NCBI RefSeq assembly: GCF_000344805.1
Contig: NC_020453.1
Span: 992,001 to 1,056,000, forward strand
From: Bradyrhizobium oligotrophicum S58
Lineage (GTDB): Bacteria > Pseudomonadota > Alphaproteobacteria > Rhizobiales > Xanthobacteraceae
Direction of reading: 5' to 3'
DNA length: 64,000 bases
Shown here: piece by piece, positions 53,029-61,675 of the stretch
Layout: each line of letters begins with the position of its first letter
Numbering within the stretch: the stretch's first letter is position 1
Made by a program: the position numbers and the translations under genes
Notes under the pieces: model-generated
Told to the model about the DNA's origin: nothing
Seen by the model: the letters and a program-made list of their open reading frames with translations, nothing else
Databases searched by the model: none

Positions 53029-54831
53029 ATGTTGAAGAGATCCGATCCCCCGCTGCTGAGCATTGATGGCTTGGCTGTCGAGTTCGATACCCCGCATGGA
53101 CGCGTGCGGGCGCTCGATCACGTGTCGTTCGACATCGAAGCGGGCGAGATCGTTGGCATCGTCGGAGAAAGCGGGTCCGGGAAATCTGTCACGGCCTACT
53201 CGATCCTGGGGCTGCTTCCGCGCCAGGCTCGGGTTCAGTCGGGTTCGATCTCCTATCTCGGCCGGTCATTGCTCGGCCTGCGGGAGTCGGAGCTGAAGGC
53301 CATTCGCGGAAGTGAGATATCGATGGTGTTTCAGAGCCCGCAAACGGCTCTCAATCCGATCCGGCCGGTCGGAGCACAGATCAGCGACGTGCTGAGGGCG
53401 CACAGCTCGCTGAGGGGCAGTGACGCTGACAAGAGGGCTATCGAAGCCCTCCATGCGGTTCACATTCAAGCCCCGGAGCGTCGTGTCCACGCCTATCCGT
53501 TCGAGATGTCGGGCGGAATGTGTCAGCGCAGCGTGATTGCCATGGCGCTTGCGTGTACGCCACGGCTGCTGCTGGCTGACGAGCCGACCACCGGCTTGGA
53601 CGTCACCACCCAGAAGGCCATTATGGAACTGCTGGTGGAGTTGAATCGCTCTCGCGGCATGTCCACCATGTTCATCACCCATGATCTCGGTCTGGCGGCG
53701 CAATATTGTAACCGCGTCATCATCATGGAGCGGGGACGGGTCGTCGAGCACGGTCCGACCGCGCAGATCTTCAGTCGTCCGCAACACATCTACACGCGGA
53801 AGCTGATGAGCGCGACACCGCAGGGTCATGACAAGCTGACGGACCTGATACCTGCCTCCGAGCCGCAGGTCTTCGGGCCGATCCGGCAGCTCTCGGAGGC
53901 GGCTCATACGCCAGATATTGCGAAGGAGCCCGTTCTCAGCGTCCAAGGCCTGACGCACGACTACGTGCTGCAGAATTCACCGCGCATCTTCTCGAAGTTC
54001 AAGGCGCCTTGGCGCAGCCGCCCCGAGGCCGCGCCATCGTCATTTCGGGCGGTCGATGATCTCAGCTTCGAGGTGTACCAGGGCGAATGTGTCGGACTCG
54101 TCGGCGAGTCGGGGTCGGGCAAGACGACGACGTCGCGGCTGATTGCCAAGCTGGTCAAGCCCTCGGCGGGATCGATCAGGCTTCATGGTGAAGAGATCGC
54201 CGATGCCGACCCGCGGTCCTTTGCAAGGTCGGCCAAGCGGCGGCTGATTCAGATCGTGTTTCAGGATCCCGCCTCCAGCCTGGATCCGCGGCGGACTGCA
54301 TTCGAGGCGGTTGCCGATCCGCTGCTTCGCCTCGAACGGCTGAAAAGATCGGATGACCTCGAACGGCGCATCCACAGCATCTGCGATCTTGTCGAGTTTC
54401 CGAAGGCGCTGCTCAGCAGGTACCCACATCAACTCTCGGGCGGTCAAAAGGCCCGCGTCGGCATTGGCCGGGCGATTTCGGTCAACCCGGCGTTGGTCGT
54501 GCTCGATGAGCCTACCTCGGCCTTGGACGTCTCCGTGCAGGCCGTCGTGCTCAACCAGCTGGACAAGCTGAAGCGAGCGCTCGGCCTGTCCTATTTGTTC
54601 GTCAGTCATGATCTCAACATCGTCAGGCTGATGTGCGATCGCGTCATGGTCATGAGGGGCGGGCGCATTGTCGAGCAGGCCACGGTCGCAGACCTGTTCA
54701 GCAGACCGCAGCACGCATATACCAAGGCGCTTCTCGACGCGATCCCCCGAATCGAATTCGGCGGCGAGTCAGCACCAATCTCCGGGATTGAGAGAAGCCG
54801 CTTGAGTGTGGGCGCGGTCCCTCGAAGCTGA
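53029..54831 (+). CDS. Fused double ABC ATPase (DppD-DppF type)
   Basis: 600 aa with two complete nucleotide-binding domains. N-domain: Walker A GIVGESGSGKSVTAYSI, Walker B LLLADEPTTGLD, and a signature reading SGGMCQR, where the family normally has SGGMRQR. C-domain: Walker A GLVGESGSGKTTTSRLI, signature LSGGQKARVGIGRA, Walker B LVVLDEPTSALDVS. The linker around residues 270-330 includes the oligopeptide-ATPase C-terminal motif. One protein thus replaces the usual DppD plus DppF. Ends the hyuAB-importer operon. Confidence 0.92.
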   Translation: MLKRSDPPLLSIDGLAVEFDTPHGRVRALDHVSFDIEAGEIVGIVGESGSGKSVTAYSILGLLPRQARVQSGSISYLGRSLLGLRESELKAIRGSEISMVFQSPQTALNPIRPVGAQISDVLRAHSSLRGSDADKRAIEALHAVHIQAPERRVHAYPFEMSGGMCQRSVIAMALACTPRLLLADEPTTGLDVTTQKAIMELLVELNRSRGMSTMFITHDLGLAAQYCNRVIIMERGRVVEHGPTAQIFSRPQHIYTRKLMSATPQGHDKLTDLIPASEPQVFGPIRQLSEAAHTPDIAKEPVLSVQGLTHDYVLQNSPRIFSKFKAPWRSRPEAAPSSFRAVDDLSFEVYQGECVGLVGESGSGKTTTSRLIAKLVKPSAGSIRLHGEEIADADPRSFARSAKRRLIQIVFQDPASSLDPRRTAFEAVADPLLRLERLKRSDDLERRIHSICDLVEFPKALLSRYPHQLSGGQKARVGIGRAISVNPALVVLDEPTSALDVSVQAVVLNQLDKLKRALGLSYLFVSHDLNIVRLMCDRVMVMRGGRIVEQATVADLFSRPQHAYTKALLDAIPRIEFGGESAPISGIERSRLSVGAVPRS

Positions 54832-54849
54832 AGCCATGGCCGCCATGCG

Positions 54850-55470
54850 TCACGCCCGGCTCTCGGCGGACGGTTCGGCCCGGTAGACGAAGTAGATCCC
54901 CGGCAAGGATGAGGCCGGTTCCAGTGGGGAGTTGAGGCGACACGGTCTCAGCCAACGGATCGCGCCGGCGGCGGCCGCCGAGATCGGTGCCGTTCTGATG
55001 AAAATCGCAATCCTGGCCGCCGAAGCGTCACAGACGTTGAACAGTGCCAACAACACGGTTGCGACCGGATCACCACGATGGATGGTCACTGGCGTGCCCG
55101 CAACGAGCTGCCCGGGCAATCCGACGGCAACTCCAATAGGCCCGCAGCAACAGCCCGCGAGCCGGCGTGAGGAGCATTTTTCCTGTCCGAGCAAGGCGGC
55201 GAATGTCAGGGTCAGCAGAGGGCTGGTGCAGATCACAAGCGCTCCCGGCGAGGCGGCGGTGTTTTGCATGGCAATTGTCAGACGCCACGGGCAAAGCCTG
55301 CGGCCACACTACCAAGAGCGAGAGTGGCCGCACAATCCGGGCCGGCGGACATTGCGGTCGCCCGAGAAGCGGTGCAAGGCACGCAGCCGCAATCGCGCAG
55401 CGAAGAAAAGGTAACGGTTAGCGAACCATGCTGCCAAACGATCAGGCCCGTCGTGGCGAGTTGAGCGCCG
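54850..55470 (-). pseudogene. Decayed EamA/DMT-family permease
   Basis: Minus-strand frames give transporter pieces: GALVICTSPLLTLTFAALLG, QEKCSSRRLAGCCCGPIGVA (the EamA 'TPLxxxLLAxLLLGExLxxxRxxGxxLGxxGV' block) and, in other frames upstream, RYLFFAARLRLRALHRFSGD-type and WPQALPVASDN stretches. Several frameshifts break the ten-helix protein. It is a remnant. Confidence 0.5.
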
Positions 55471-56194
55471 TTGGCGCGGATCGCGACCGTGGCGACAACT
55501 GATACGACTGCGGATGTGGTACGAAGGTTCAGCCTCCAGAGGTCCGTTCGTCCGAGATGATCTTGCATCCGCAATCTCCTGGTTCCGCACCTCAAGCGGC
55601 GTGCCGAAGCGCGTGACGTGCGGGGCTGTGACAAGTGCGGGGTGTTGCGAGCTACAATCTGGCGTCAGCCGACCAGCAGACGGACGGGCTCCGCCGCCAT
55701 AGGACCTCTGCTCAGCCGACTGGCATGTCACTCGGAACAGCGGGGGGCCGATCAGCTTTCGTTGCCATGCGGAGCCGATGGTCATCCTAATATGAAGATC
55801 ACGATGAGGCTCAGCTATCCGGAAAGGTAGCGGTTTTGGACCCAGTCGCATGTCTGTCACGATCACGGGAAATTCTTCCGCTCGGCTGGAACGCTACGGA
55901 CGCCACGAGATGCGTTTGTCAAACGTGCGTGAGCACCATTCGAGAGAGTTCGCGCGAGCATTGAGCGGAAGCAACCGTGACATGGTCGCGCGACTGGCAG
56001 CAGCGCGGCCGCATCGTAGCTACCGAGAATCGAGCGATTTGAATGAAACCGAACGTCCCTGAAATACTCAAAATCCACTGTGTTGCGCTCGATCGGTGTC
56101 AACTGCGTAGATTGATAGCCCCCGTGCCGGATCCCTCGTTGCTAGCCTCCGCAACCGTTGGTGAGCGAGCTGCAATGGCAGGGACGAGTGTGGA
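55471..56194. other. Stretch without a supported gene upstream of the fseA-like pair
   Basis: About 720 bases. No gene recognised. In ICEMlSymR7A a second luxI-like gene (traI2) and a TraR-dependent promoter precede the homologous pair. No luxI-like frame is visible here, and no clear tra-box was found by eye. Confidence 0.4.
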
Positions 56195-56389
56195 ATGAGT
56201 GAGTTCAACTGGCGGTCGTCCGAGTCTTACAAGAAGCTAGAGACAGCCGATGCGGCCGACTTTGCCTGGGAATGTCTACGTCGCAATCCAGACTATCGGC
56301 GAGACTACAGCGATCTGCTTGCGCAAGACAAAGACGGCCCGACCGATCCTGAATTTAGGCGGCGATGGGGGCTTTCTTTTCGCGGCTGA
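56195..56389 (+). CDS. Msi172-like protein (transcriptional-regulator-like domain), first half of split FseA
   Basis: 64 aa of the small domain formerly called DUF6499: FNWRSSESYKKLETADAADF, then AWECLRRNPDYRRDY and DPEFRRRWGLSFRG before a TGA at 56387. In ICEMlSymR7A, Msi172 and the downstream Msi171 are joined by a +1 programmed ribosomal frameshift to make FseA, the activator of excision (established). The next reading frame here is exactly +1 and continues the conserved RWGLxFxADP motif, so the same mechanism is likely. Preceded by a modest GGGACGAGTG site. Confidence 0.75.
   Translation: MSEFNWRSSESYKKLETADAADFAWECLRRNPDYRRDYSDLLAQDKDGPTDPEFRRRWGLSFRG
56366..56389 (+). promoter_or_regulatory. 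Candidate +1 ribosomal frameshift window
   Basis: The pyrimidine-rich run GGGGGCTTTCTTTTCGC (56367-56383) lies just before the zero-frame TGA. Slipping one base forward anywhere in this run turns RRWGLSF-RG-stop into RRWGLSF-AADPMRRFDAQ, which restores the domain junction expected for a fused FseA. No ribosome site precedes the first ATG of the second frame (56394). Confidence 0.6.
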
Positions 56390-56393
56390 CCCA

Positions 56394-56969
56394 ATGCGGC
56401 GGTTTGATGCTCAGGCCATATTCTGGGCACCGGAAGTGCTGCCGACTGTGCTTCGGGTTGTTCCGACCTCGCAAGGCTCGCTTGCGCCATTCTCTCATCT
56501 CGACCTTCGCGGATCGCCCGACGCCGAGCTGAGACGGGCGTCCGATGGCTGGTACGCGGTGCTGCAGCTGGGCGGCGCCACGCACCGGCTGATGCTCTCC
56601 CGGCTTCCGGCGAAGAGGATGGCCGTGGCCGTCGAACTGCCGCTCGACCGAGATTTCGATTTGCAGACCCGCGCGGCCTATCGGCTTTGGACGGCGCTGA
56701 GACGAGGTCTGATCACGCTTTCGGCTCACCCCGGGCCTGTTCAGCAGCGCCGGCGCCTCGTTCTGGCGCTGCGCGCCTTGGATGGCCGTGTCGAGGGCCA
56801 GAACTATCGGGCGATCGCCACGGTTCTGTTCGGGTCCGAGCGAGTTGAAGATCGGGGATGGAAAACGCACGACCTGCGCAGCCGGACCATCCGGCTGGTT
56901 CAAACAGGTCAGACGCTGATCCGAGGCGGCTATCGAAATCTGCTGCGTAGCCAACGGCGATCAGCATGA
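56394..56969 (+). CDS. Msi171-like DUF2285 protein, second half of split FseA
   Basis: 191 aa if translated alone; the frame is open from upstream and joins the previous gene at +1. The N-terminal FWAPEVLPTVLRVVPTSQG beta region is followed by LMLSRLPAKRMAVAVELPLD, and the C-terminal DUF2285 helices read RRRLVLALRALDGRVEGQNY, then RAIATVLFGSERVEDRGWKT, RSRTIRLVQTGQTLIRGGYR. The small DUF2285 gene at 13127 shows the same fold in isolation, as QseM does relative to FseA. Expected role: activation of the RdfS-like operon and excision. Confidence 0.75.
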   Translation: MRRFDAQAIFWAPEVLPTVLRVVPTSQGSLAPFSHLDLRGSPDAELRRASDGWYAVLQLGGATHRLMLSRLPAKRMAVAVELPLDRDFDLQTRAAYRLWTALRRGLITLSAHPGPVQQRRRLVLALRALDGRVEGQNYRAIATVLFGSERVEDRGWKTHDLRSRTIRLVQTGQTLIRGGYRNLLRSQRRSA

Positions 56970-57086
56970 TCGGCCCGCCGGCCCGCCTCGCAGCCGCCGC
57001 GGAAGCCGACCATCGGCGCAAGGACCGGCTGAGCACGCCGGGCGCTAAAACTCAGTCATCCGGCTTGGCTGATGTCCTTGAGCGCA

Positions 57087-57608
57087 CTACTCGTCGTCGC
57101 GCGAGCTGAGAAGCTCGGCCATCTGCAGTACCTTTCGGCGAAGCCGCTCGTCGGATATACCGAAATAGAGCTCGAGCAGTTGGCGGGATTCGCGTTTGGT
57201 CACAAGCTCACTGAACTCCGCCGTCTGCTCATGGGACGCCTTTGGCGCAGCGGCGCGCGGCTTGGCGTCAATCTCGTCAAAGAACCACGTGATCGGAACA
57301 GCCAGCTGGTTTGCGATTTCGTAGAGCCTTGATGCGCTGATCCGGGTCTCGCCAGCTTCATACTTCTGAATGAGTTGAGCTGTGAGGCCGAGCCGTCTTG
57401 CCAGGTCATCCTGGCTGAGATCGAGCAGGTTCCGTCGCAGGCGCAACCGCATTCCCACATGTTGATCGACATGATTGGGCTTCTTGGATGACCTCCTGAG
57501 CCGCTTGCCTGGGTTTCGGGACGCAGCGGGGCGGCCGTCAGGGAGCTGTTTGGAAATAGCCACTCCGATTACCTCATGCCCTGTCGAAGATGTTTGCCCA
57601 TGAAGCAT
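57087..57608 (-). CDS. XRE-family regulator
   Basis: About 173 aa. A variable basic N-terminus precedes the HTH KPNHVDQHVGMRLRLRRNLL, DLSQDDLARRLGLTAQLIQK, then YEAGETRISASRLYEIANQL and AVPITWFFDEI. This is a common rhizobial type. The C-terminal part (ELVTKRESRQLLELYFGISD, then RRKVLQMAELLSSRDDE) is a helical tail seen in the same group. The ATG at 57608 is used; the frame is open to 57719. It is convergent with the fseA-like pair and divergent from the GNAT-like gene, either of which it might regulate. Confidence 0.8.
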   Translation of the reverse strand: MLHGQTSSTGHEVIGVAISKQLPDGRPAASRNPGKRLRRSSKKPNHVDQHVGMRLRLRRNLLDLSQDDLARRLGLTAQLIQKYEAGETRISASRLYEIANQLAVPITWFFDEIDAKPRAAAPKASHEQTAEFSELVTKRESRQLLELYFGISDERLRRKVLQMAELLSSRDDE

Positions 57609-57729
57609 CAATCTAAGCTTGAAACAATCAACCAGAATTATGTCATTCGCGCTACAACTCCAGAGGATAGATAAAATGCGATCGTCGCCAGCCACGGTTT
57701 GATGTCCGCGACGTAGCAAAGGACAAGGA

Positions 57730-58509
57730 ATGTCGATCCAGGATTGCTGTCCTCAATCTGGCCGCGTGCCTTCCAATCTGAGGATCGATCATGGTCCGGT
57801 CAGCCTCCTGGGACGCTTCTTCCTCGCCGCTGACACAGCCGCCCAAGGGCGCGGCATAAGCATATATTTCGGGAGCCTACAGGATTTGCTCGACATCAAC
57901 AGCGCAAATTCCGACAGCTGGCGGCCGTTGGTTCCGATTTTCCAGCCCGATCTCGGTGGCGCGACGGCTGAGAACACCTTCGTCATGGTCGGGAAGGACA
58001 AGGACGGAGAGGTCGTCGCGACACAGGCGGGTCGGTACTACGACTGGACAGACACGACGCTGCGCGAGGAAGCCATCTCGCTTCGAATGTTCTACGCAGA
58101 TCCGGCAGCCGCGTTGGCGCGCGGAGACGGTTGCACGATTGCGACCCCGGTGGGGTCGACGATTTCGGGCAGGGTCGTGTTTTCCGGCGCCGGCTGGTAC
58201 CGGCGCGATTTCCGCGGCAGAGGGTTGGCGCGAATCCTGCCCCGGATTTCGCGTGCCTATGCTCATGCGCGCTGGAATACGGATTTCACGATCAGCATGA
58301 TGGCCGACGCGGTGATTGCCGGCGGAATGGCGGACCGCACCGGCTACACCCGGATCGAGCGGTCGAGCGTCGAACTGGTCGTATCTCCGCTCGGATCGAT
58401 GCGCTGTGGTCTTGTCTGGATGCCGGTGCAGGAGATGCTGGCCGATCTGGAGGTCGCCATGGGCGTGAGCTGGAGCGAGGAATCGGATCCGCGCGCAGCG
58501 GCAGTGTAA
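57730..58509 (+). CDS. GNAT-like protein of unknown substrate
   Basis: 259 aa, soluble. The stretch GAGWYRRDFRGRGLARILPR resembles the acetyl-CoA pyrophosphate loop (R-x-x-G-x-G/A) of GNAT enzymes, followed by a helix and a strand ending in YTRIERSSVELVV. The N-terminal half (SIYFGSLQDLLDINSANSDS, then WRPLVPIFQPDL) matches no family I can name. Diverges from the XRE regulator, sharing its promoter region. Function unknown. Confidence 0.45.
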   Translation: MSIQDCCPQSGRVPSNLRIDHGPVSLLGRFFLAADTAAQGRGISIYFGSLQDLLDINSANSDSWRPLVPIFQPDLGGATAENTFVMVGKDKDGEVVATQAGRYYDWTDTTLREEAISLRMFYADPAAALARGDGCTIATPVGSTISGRVVFSGAGWYRRDFRGRGLARILPRISRAYAHARWNTDFTISMMADAVIAGGMADRTGYTRIERSSVELVVSPLGSMRCGLVWMPVQEMLADLEVAMGVSWSEESDPRAAAV

Positions 58510-58540
58510 GCGGAGCCGGCTCTCAATGGTGGGGGGGAGC

Positions 58541-58912
58541 ATGCAGGGACCGTTGGATGATCGGGATGCCGAAGCATATGTCCGACACCTGTTCGCGTGT
58601 ATCGACGCTCACGACTGGGCTGGCTTGTCCAGCCTGCTGGACGACGGTGCCGTCTATGAGCGTCCAGGATATGAGCCCTTTATCGGCAAATTGGCCATCA
58701 TGCAGTTCTATCGCCACGAGCGCATCGTGGCCTCGGGAGAGCACCTGCTTGAGCAGGTGCTGAGCAATGGCGAACAGATCGCCTGCTGGGGCAGCTTTAC
58801 GGGCCAGGACAAGAATGGACGTCCCTTGAAGGTCAGATTTGCCGATGTCTATCATCTCAGCAGTGGTCGCATCGGCCTGCGGCGGACATTCTTCGACAGC
58901 CCGGCGCTCTGA
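58541..58912 (+). CDS. SnoaL/NTF2-like protein
   Basis: 123 aa, cone-shaped NTF2-like fold: AEAYVRHLFACIDAHDWAGL, SSLLDDGAVYERPGYEPFIG, HLLEQVLSNGEQIACWGSFT, then LKVRFADVYHLSSGRIGLRR. Such proteins are ketosteroid-isomerase-like enzymes or ligand binders. ATG at 58541 follows GGGGGGGAG. It starts 31 bases after the GNAT-like gene, so the two may form a small operon. No catalytic assignment is possible. Confidence 0.7.
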   Translation: MQGPLDDRDAEAYVRHLFACIDAHDWAGLSSLLDDGAVYERPGYEPFIGKLAIMQFYRHERIVASGEHLLEQVLSNGEQIACWGSFTGQDKNGRPLKVRFADVYHLSSGRIGLRRTFFDSPAL

Positions 58913-59093
58913 TCAGCGCAGCGGCCACGTTCTCTCGGCACCGGTGAACAGACAGCTCTCCCAAGGGGGCGTCGACAGGGTGCTGCGGCGCAGCCGGCAG
59001 GTAGCAGGCATCGGCCGGAGCAGATGCGACGATCATTGCCGGTGCTTGATGGTGTTGGCCCAAAATGGTTTGGGCCAATGCGCAGCGCGGGCG

Positions 59094-60398
59094 TCAGGCC
59101 GTCATGGCGCGCGGCTCAGAACGCCAGGCTGCCGCCTGCAAGGCCTCGCCGTCCATTCCTGTGCAGGCCAGCCCGAGATGGGACAGCACCGTCGGCGCGA
59201 TGTCGATGACGCGCGCGGGCGACTTGCGGATCCGACCCGGACTGAAGCCTTGGCCGCATGCCATCAGGAACGGAGCCTGCTCGTAGGTCCCGAGCCCTCC
59301 ATGCTGTCCGCATCCGAGTCGGTCGGGCTTGCCAAGGGCAGGCTTGGCCGCGAGGCTCGAACCGCGGATTCCGAAGCGGTTGGGGACGTCGCTGGACCGC
59401 ATGGAAACAGCAAAAGCGAGGCCGCCGGTGTGAGCTTGTCCAACGCGGTCGAGCTCGTCCGGCCCGAAGACCTGCCCGGCCCAATCACTGCGTTCCAGAA
59501 ACGATCGCACGCTTTGCAGCGGGGGGCCGCGCTGGGAGTCGACATAGATCAAGGCCGAGGTCCCGTTCGAGATGGCCAGAATCTCGTCGGACAAATGATC
59601 GGCTTTGAGACCGGCGGTGATCAGCGCCGCATCGATGTCAACGATGTCCTCGACCGTTTGATGGCCGTGATCCGATCCGATCAGAAGGAGGATGTCATCG
59701 CCCCGGTCGCGCTGTCTTGCCACGGCTGCAATCACCTCCGCCGCCCGACGATCCGCCTCCGCCAGAACGGCAAGATGGTCCGGAGAACCGAGCGGCGCGT
59801 TGTGTTGTATATGGTCCGGTTCGCCCAGCCACAAAACGCCCACCGCGGGGCGACGTTGGACCAGAACGTCGTCGATGAAGCGCGCCGTCATTCTGGCGTC
59901 CCCACGGCTGTCCAGCGTGACGTCCAATCGCTCGCCGGCCGCGACTTCGATGCGGCCAGGTCCGAACGAGCCGGCCCGGTGATAGACAAATCCGTGCCCG
60001 TCGGGATCATGGGCATAGGCAGCCCCCGGGGACACATTGCTGAAGACGATCTGGCCACCCACCGTCTTGACGCGTTCCGCCAGGGTCGGCACTTGCAGTG
60101 ATGATCCAGTGACCCGGCGCTTGTGTTGCAGAAACTGCGGATCTCCGGCGTCGCGCAGCACCAACCTGCCGGATTCGATCAGGGCAACGGAGTTGCCTTG
60201 CAGTCCATGCCTTGCTGGAATGCATCCGGTTGCAACACTCGCCGACACGACGCGTGTGCACGAAGGAAAGACCGTCCGGTAGTCCTCGAACCATTCCGCG
60301 CGCGCGGCGAAATCTGCGAGATGGGGCGTAGTCGCAGGCGAAACCAGGTCCCGTCGAAGTCCGTCGAGGATCATGATGACAACACGCTTCATGGTCAA
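59094..60398 (-). CDS. Alkaline-phosphatase-superfamily phosphodiesterase/pyrophosphatase
   Basis: 434 aa. Metal site: the first Asp in VIMILDGLRRDLV, the nucleophile region FPSCTRVVSASVATGCIPAR (Ser/Thr), Asp/His in LWLGEPDHIQHNA and the closing pair in LIGSDHGHQTVEDI. This is type I phosphodiesterase/nucleotide-pyrophosphatase-like architecture, without a signal peptide, hence probably cytoplasmic. It overlaps the upstream phosphonoacetate-hydrolase-like gene by four bases. Paired use suggests both act on one phosphorus compound. Confidence 0.82.
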   Translation of the reverse strand: MTMKRVVIMILDGLRRDLVSPATTPHLADFAARAEWFEDYRTVFPSCTRVVSASVATGCIPARHGLQGNSVALIESGRLVLRDAGDPQFLQHKRRVTGSSLQVPTLAERVKTVGGQIVFSNVSPGAAYAHDPDGHGFVYHRAGSFGPGRIEVAAGERLDVTLDSRGDARMTARFIDDVLVQRRPAVGVLWLGEPDHIQHNAPLGSPDHLAVLAEADRRAAEVIAAVARQRDRGDDILLLIGSDHGHQTVEDIVDIDAALITAGLKADHLSDEILAISNGTSALIYVDSQRGPPLQSVRSFLERSDWAGQVFGPDELDRVGQAHTGGLAFAVSMRSSDVPNRFGIRGSSLAAKPALGKPDRLGCGQHGGLGTYEQAPFLMACGQGFSPGRIRKSPARVIDIAPTVLSHLGLACTGMDGEALQAAAWRSEPRAMTA

Positions 60399-61675
60399 AG
60401 GTCCACCTCATTGAGCGCGACACTGAAAATATCGAAATTGCGTAAAGTGCGCTCGTCGGGCGCGCCCTGGCTCGCGCGAAGCCGATGAGACAGGATAAAG
60501 GGGACGCGCTGCTCGGCGAGGCCGCCATGCGAGCGCAGCCTTGCGCCCGCCAGGTTGGAGAGCTCGTGGTCGCACGCTCGGGCGCCCAGGGCGATTCCCT
60601 TTGCTGCGATCACGCAGACGTCGCCCTCGCGGTCGGGCGGCAGCTCGAAGCGGGCGGCCGCGTCATCTCCGGTCAAGGCGAGACCGACGCCGGGAAGCCC
60701 GGCGAGAAACGAAACGACGTCTGACGCCAGCAACACTGGATCCAGGAGGTGAACCCGGACGAAGCCGCCGAGCGCGCCGTGATGGCGGACGAACGGATCG
60801 GTGATGGGGCAGATCACCCGCGTTCGCCCGAGGCCGAAGACCGCGTCGAGCTGATCGCCGAGATACAAGACATTGGGCGAACCATCGGCGTGCGCCATAT
60901 CACTCATACCGTGATCGGCGACGATCCCGACAAGCGTGCCCTCGGCAAGCAGTGCGCCGAGCCTCTGATCCACCTCGGCCATGAACGCCAGGGCTTCCGG
61001 CTCGTGCGGCGCGTAGGCGTGCTGGACATAGTCGGACAGCGACAAATAGATCAGATCAGGACGATAATCCGCCAACAGCTTGAGACCGGCGTCCAGGACG
61101 AACAGTGACAGGTCCGCCGAATACTGATGAGGAACGGAGCGGCCGATCCGCGCGGGCACGTCTGCAATGCCATTCTCGGCTTCGCTGCAGCAATCCGCCT
61201 TCTCGGCAGAGAACACGATTCCCTTGAGGTCCTTGCCAAGCGCCTTGCGGAGCTTGTCCTTGGCCGTCACGGCTGCCACCTTGGCTCCCGCACGGGAGAA
61301 GGCGGAAAGGATCGTCGGTGCTCGCACCGGCGATGCGTCCACCATCATCACCTCCTGTCCGCTCGTCCGGTCGATGTAGAAGTTGCCCGACACACCGTGG
61401 TGCGCGGGTGCGACCCCGGTGACGATCGAAACGTTGTTTGGATTGGTGAAGGTCGGCATCGCCGCGAGCGCCGTGGTCGCAAAGCCGTCGCGTCTCATGC
61501 GATCGAGGGCAGGGACGATGCCCGCGCTGCTCGCCGCTGCGATATAGTCGGGGTCGCAGCCGTCGAAGCAGATGATGACAGTGGGAACGCGCGGCCAATT
61601 GTAGACCCGTCCGTTGACTTCGATCTGCGCGTCGGAACCCGTTGTCGGCTGGGTGACGGAGGAATATTGCATCAA
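60395..61675 (-). CDS. Phosphonoacetate hydrolase-like enzyme (PhnA type)
   Basis: 426 aa. Matches the phosphonoacetate hydrolase subgroup: metal-binding Asp in VIICFDGCDPDYI, the nucleophilic Thr in MPTFTNPNNVSIVTG, HHGVSGNFYIDRTSGQEVMM, YLSLSDYVQHAYAP and VGIVADHGMSD. These enzymes split the C-P bond of phosphonoacetate to acetate and phosphate, using zinc. The substrate is inferred from the motif set; other alkyl phosphonates or phosphate esters are possible. Coupled to the amidase by a four-base overlap. Confidence 0.75.
   Translation of the reverse strand: MMQYSSVTQPTTGSDAQIEVNGRVYNWPRVPTVIICFDGCDPDYIAAASSAGIVPALDRMRRDGFATTALAAMPTFTNPNNVSIVTGVAPAHHGVSGNFYIDRTSGQEVMMVDASPVRAPTILSAFSRAGAKVAAVTAKDKLRKALGKDLKGIVFSAEKADCCSEAENGIADVPARIGRSVPHQYSADLSLFVLDAGLKLLADYRPDLIYLSLSDYVQHAYAPHEPEALAFMAEVDQRLGALLAEGTLVGIVADHGMSDMAHADGSPNVLYLGDQLDAVFGLGRTRVICPITDPFVRHHGALGGFVRVHLLDPVLLASDVVSFLAGLPGVGLALTGDDAAARFELPPDREGDVCVIAAKGIALGARACDHELSNLAGARLRSHGGLAEQRVPFILSHRLRASQGAPDERTLRNFDIFSVALNEVDL

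Noticed and set aside
58839..60101. 420-codon plus-strand frame
   Set aside because: Antisense to the phosphodiesterase-like gene, which has clear metal-binding motifs on the minus strand.
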